NCBI GenBank assembly: GCA_023395595.1
Contig: JAEWYO010000063.1
Span: 1-21,132, forward strand
Length of the DNA stretch: 21,132 nt
Reading direction: 5' to 3'
Origin: Bacillota bacterium
Lineage (GTDB): Bacteria > Bacillota > Clostridia > Christensenellales > CAG-138
Made by a program: the position numbers and the translations under genes. The notes under the pieces are model-generated. The model was not told the DNA's origin. It saw nothing but the letters and a program-made list of their open reading frames with translations, and did not search any database. Below are positions 20,855 to 21,132 of this stretch, in pieces; position 1 is the first letter of the stretch, and every line of letters starts with the position of its first letter.

Positions 20855-21037
20855 TTGAATATCCTGCGGTGTGCGTGACGCTTTTGGTTATAAACCCACA
20901 AAGTAACTTCGGGAGCGTTTCGTTGAGAAGACAAGGTCAAGCCCGTTACGGATGGGAAGACCGCGGCGATCACGGCGTACCCACCTGCCGAGAGGCGGGT
21001 GTTATAAAGAAAGCGAACGGCACTTCGGGATACTCAA
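20855..21037 (+). ncRNA. ssrS: 6S RNA (regulator of RNA polymerase)
   Basis: About 183 nt between two tRNAs. The ends form a long interrupted duplex, as in 6S RNA: TTGA with TCAA (20855/21034), TATCCTG with the GGGATA side (20860/21032), GGTG with CAC(T), then CGCTTT with AAAGCG, enclosing a large central region with internal hairpins (for example around CCACCTGCC-GAGA-GGCGGGTG). Length and shape match 6S RNA, which mimics an open promoter and sequesters sigma-A RNA polymerase. Segments such as ATCCTGCGGTGT, CCCACAAAGTAACTTCGGGAG and AAGGTCAAGCCC agree with clostridial 6S sequences as I remember them. No covariance search could be run. Confidence 0.75.
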
Positions 21038-21047
21038 CAAACCACAT

Positions 21048-21121
21048 TGCGGAATTGTGTAATGGTAGCACCTACGACTCTGACTCGTATTGTCTAGGTT
21101 CGAGTCCTAGTTCCGCAGCCA
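21048..21121 (+). tRNA. tRNA-Gln(CTG)
   Basis: Acceptor TGCGGAA with TTCCGCA (T1-A72 pair as usual for glutamine tRNAs), D arm GTGT-AATGGTA-GCAC, anticodon stem TACGA/TCGTA with loop CTCTGAC giving anticodon CTG (reads CAG, glutamine), T arm CTAGG-TTCGAGT-CCTAG, discriminator G and encoded CCA. Confidence 0.95.
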
Positions 21122-21132
21122 AGAAAAAGCCC

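Overview
This is a moderately GC-rich chromosomal segment from a bacterium that looks like a Clostridia-type member of the Bacillota. The reasons are the gene content and order (mraZ-rsmH-ftsL-PBP-murE, infC-rpmI-rplT), strong GGAGG ribosome binding sites with occasional TTG starts, consensus sigma-A promoters, and a 6S-like RNA. MurE carries the DNPR motif of meso-diaminopimelate-adding enzymes. No phage or transposase gene is present. The species cannot be named from the sequence.

Layout. (1) 1-1952, minus: 5' part of a type II topoisomerase B subunit (probably parE), with an intrinsic terminator between its likely promoter and its start. (2) 2221-11599, plus: a division and cell wall (dcw) cluster. 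An MraZ-type operator and promoter precede a roughly 200-nt structured leader, then mraZ, rsmH, an ftsL-like gene, a class B PBP with two PASTA domains, and murE. A terminator and a new promoter follow, then an MraY homologue, a zeta-toxin-like kinase and murD. The usual murF, ftsW and murG are absent from the cluster. (3) 11703-15503, minus: a cysteine hydrolase, a TrmH/SpoU RNA methyltransferase with a duplicated tail remnant, a GNAT acetyltransferase, and an ArsR-MFS pair. (4) 15584-16983, minus: infC-rpmI-rplT with a consensus promoter, a leader attenuator and an apparent ATC start for infC. (5) 17032-20105: an MFS transporter divergent from a glycerophosphodiesterase, with duplicated dyads between them, then a GyrI-like protein. 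(6) 20137-20407: a 26-bp tandem repeat joined to a 131-bp MITE-like element, then a terminator. (7) 20728-21121: tRNA-Val, 6S-like RNA, tRNA-Gln.

The most striking observation is that two consecutive membrane-associated enzymes of the dcw cluster look catalytically dead although their reading frames are intact. The PBP has S-M-F-D in place of SxxK and I-T-G in place of KTG. The MraY homologue has Ser where the essential Asp of the F-M-G-D motif should be, and further changes in the NLTDG and HHH motifs. MurE keeps all its motifs; MurD keeps its catalytic core but differs at substrate-side motifs. A P-loop kinase of the zeta/PezT family, whose studied members phosphorylate UDP-GlcNAc, lies between mraY and murD. 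Together this suggests a pseudoenzyme-containing dcw locus, with the active MraY, MurF, FtsW, MurG and transpeptidase encoded elsewhere, or a peptidoglycan pathway that is modified or regulated in an unusual way. That interpretation is inference; the residue losses are read directly from the sequence.
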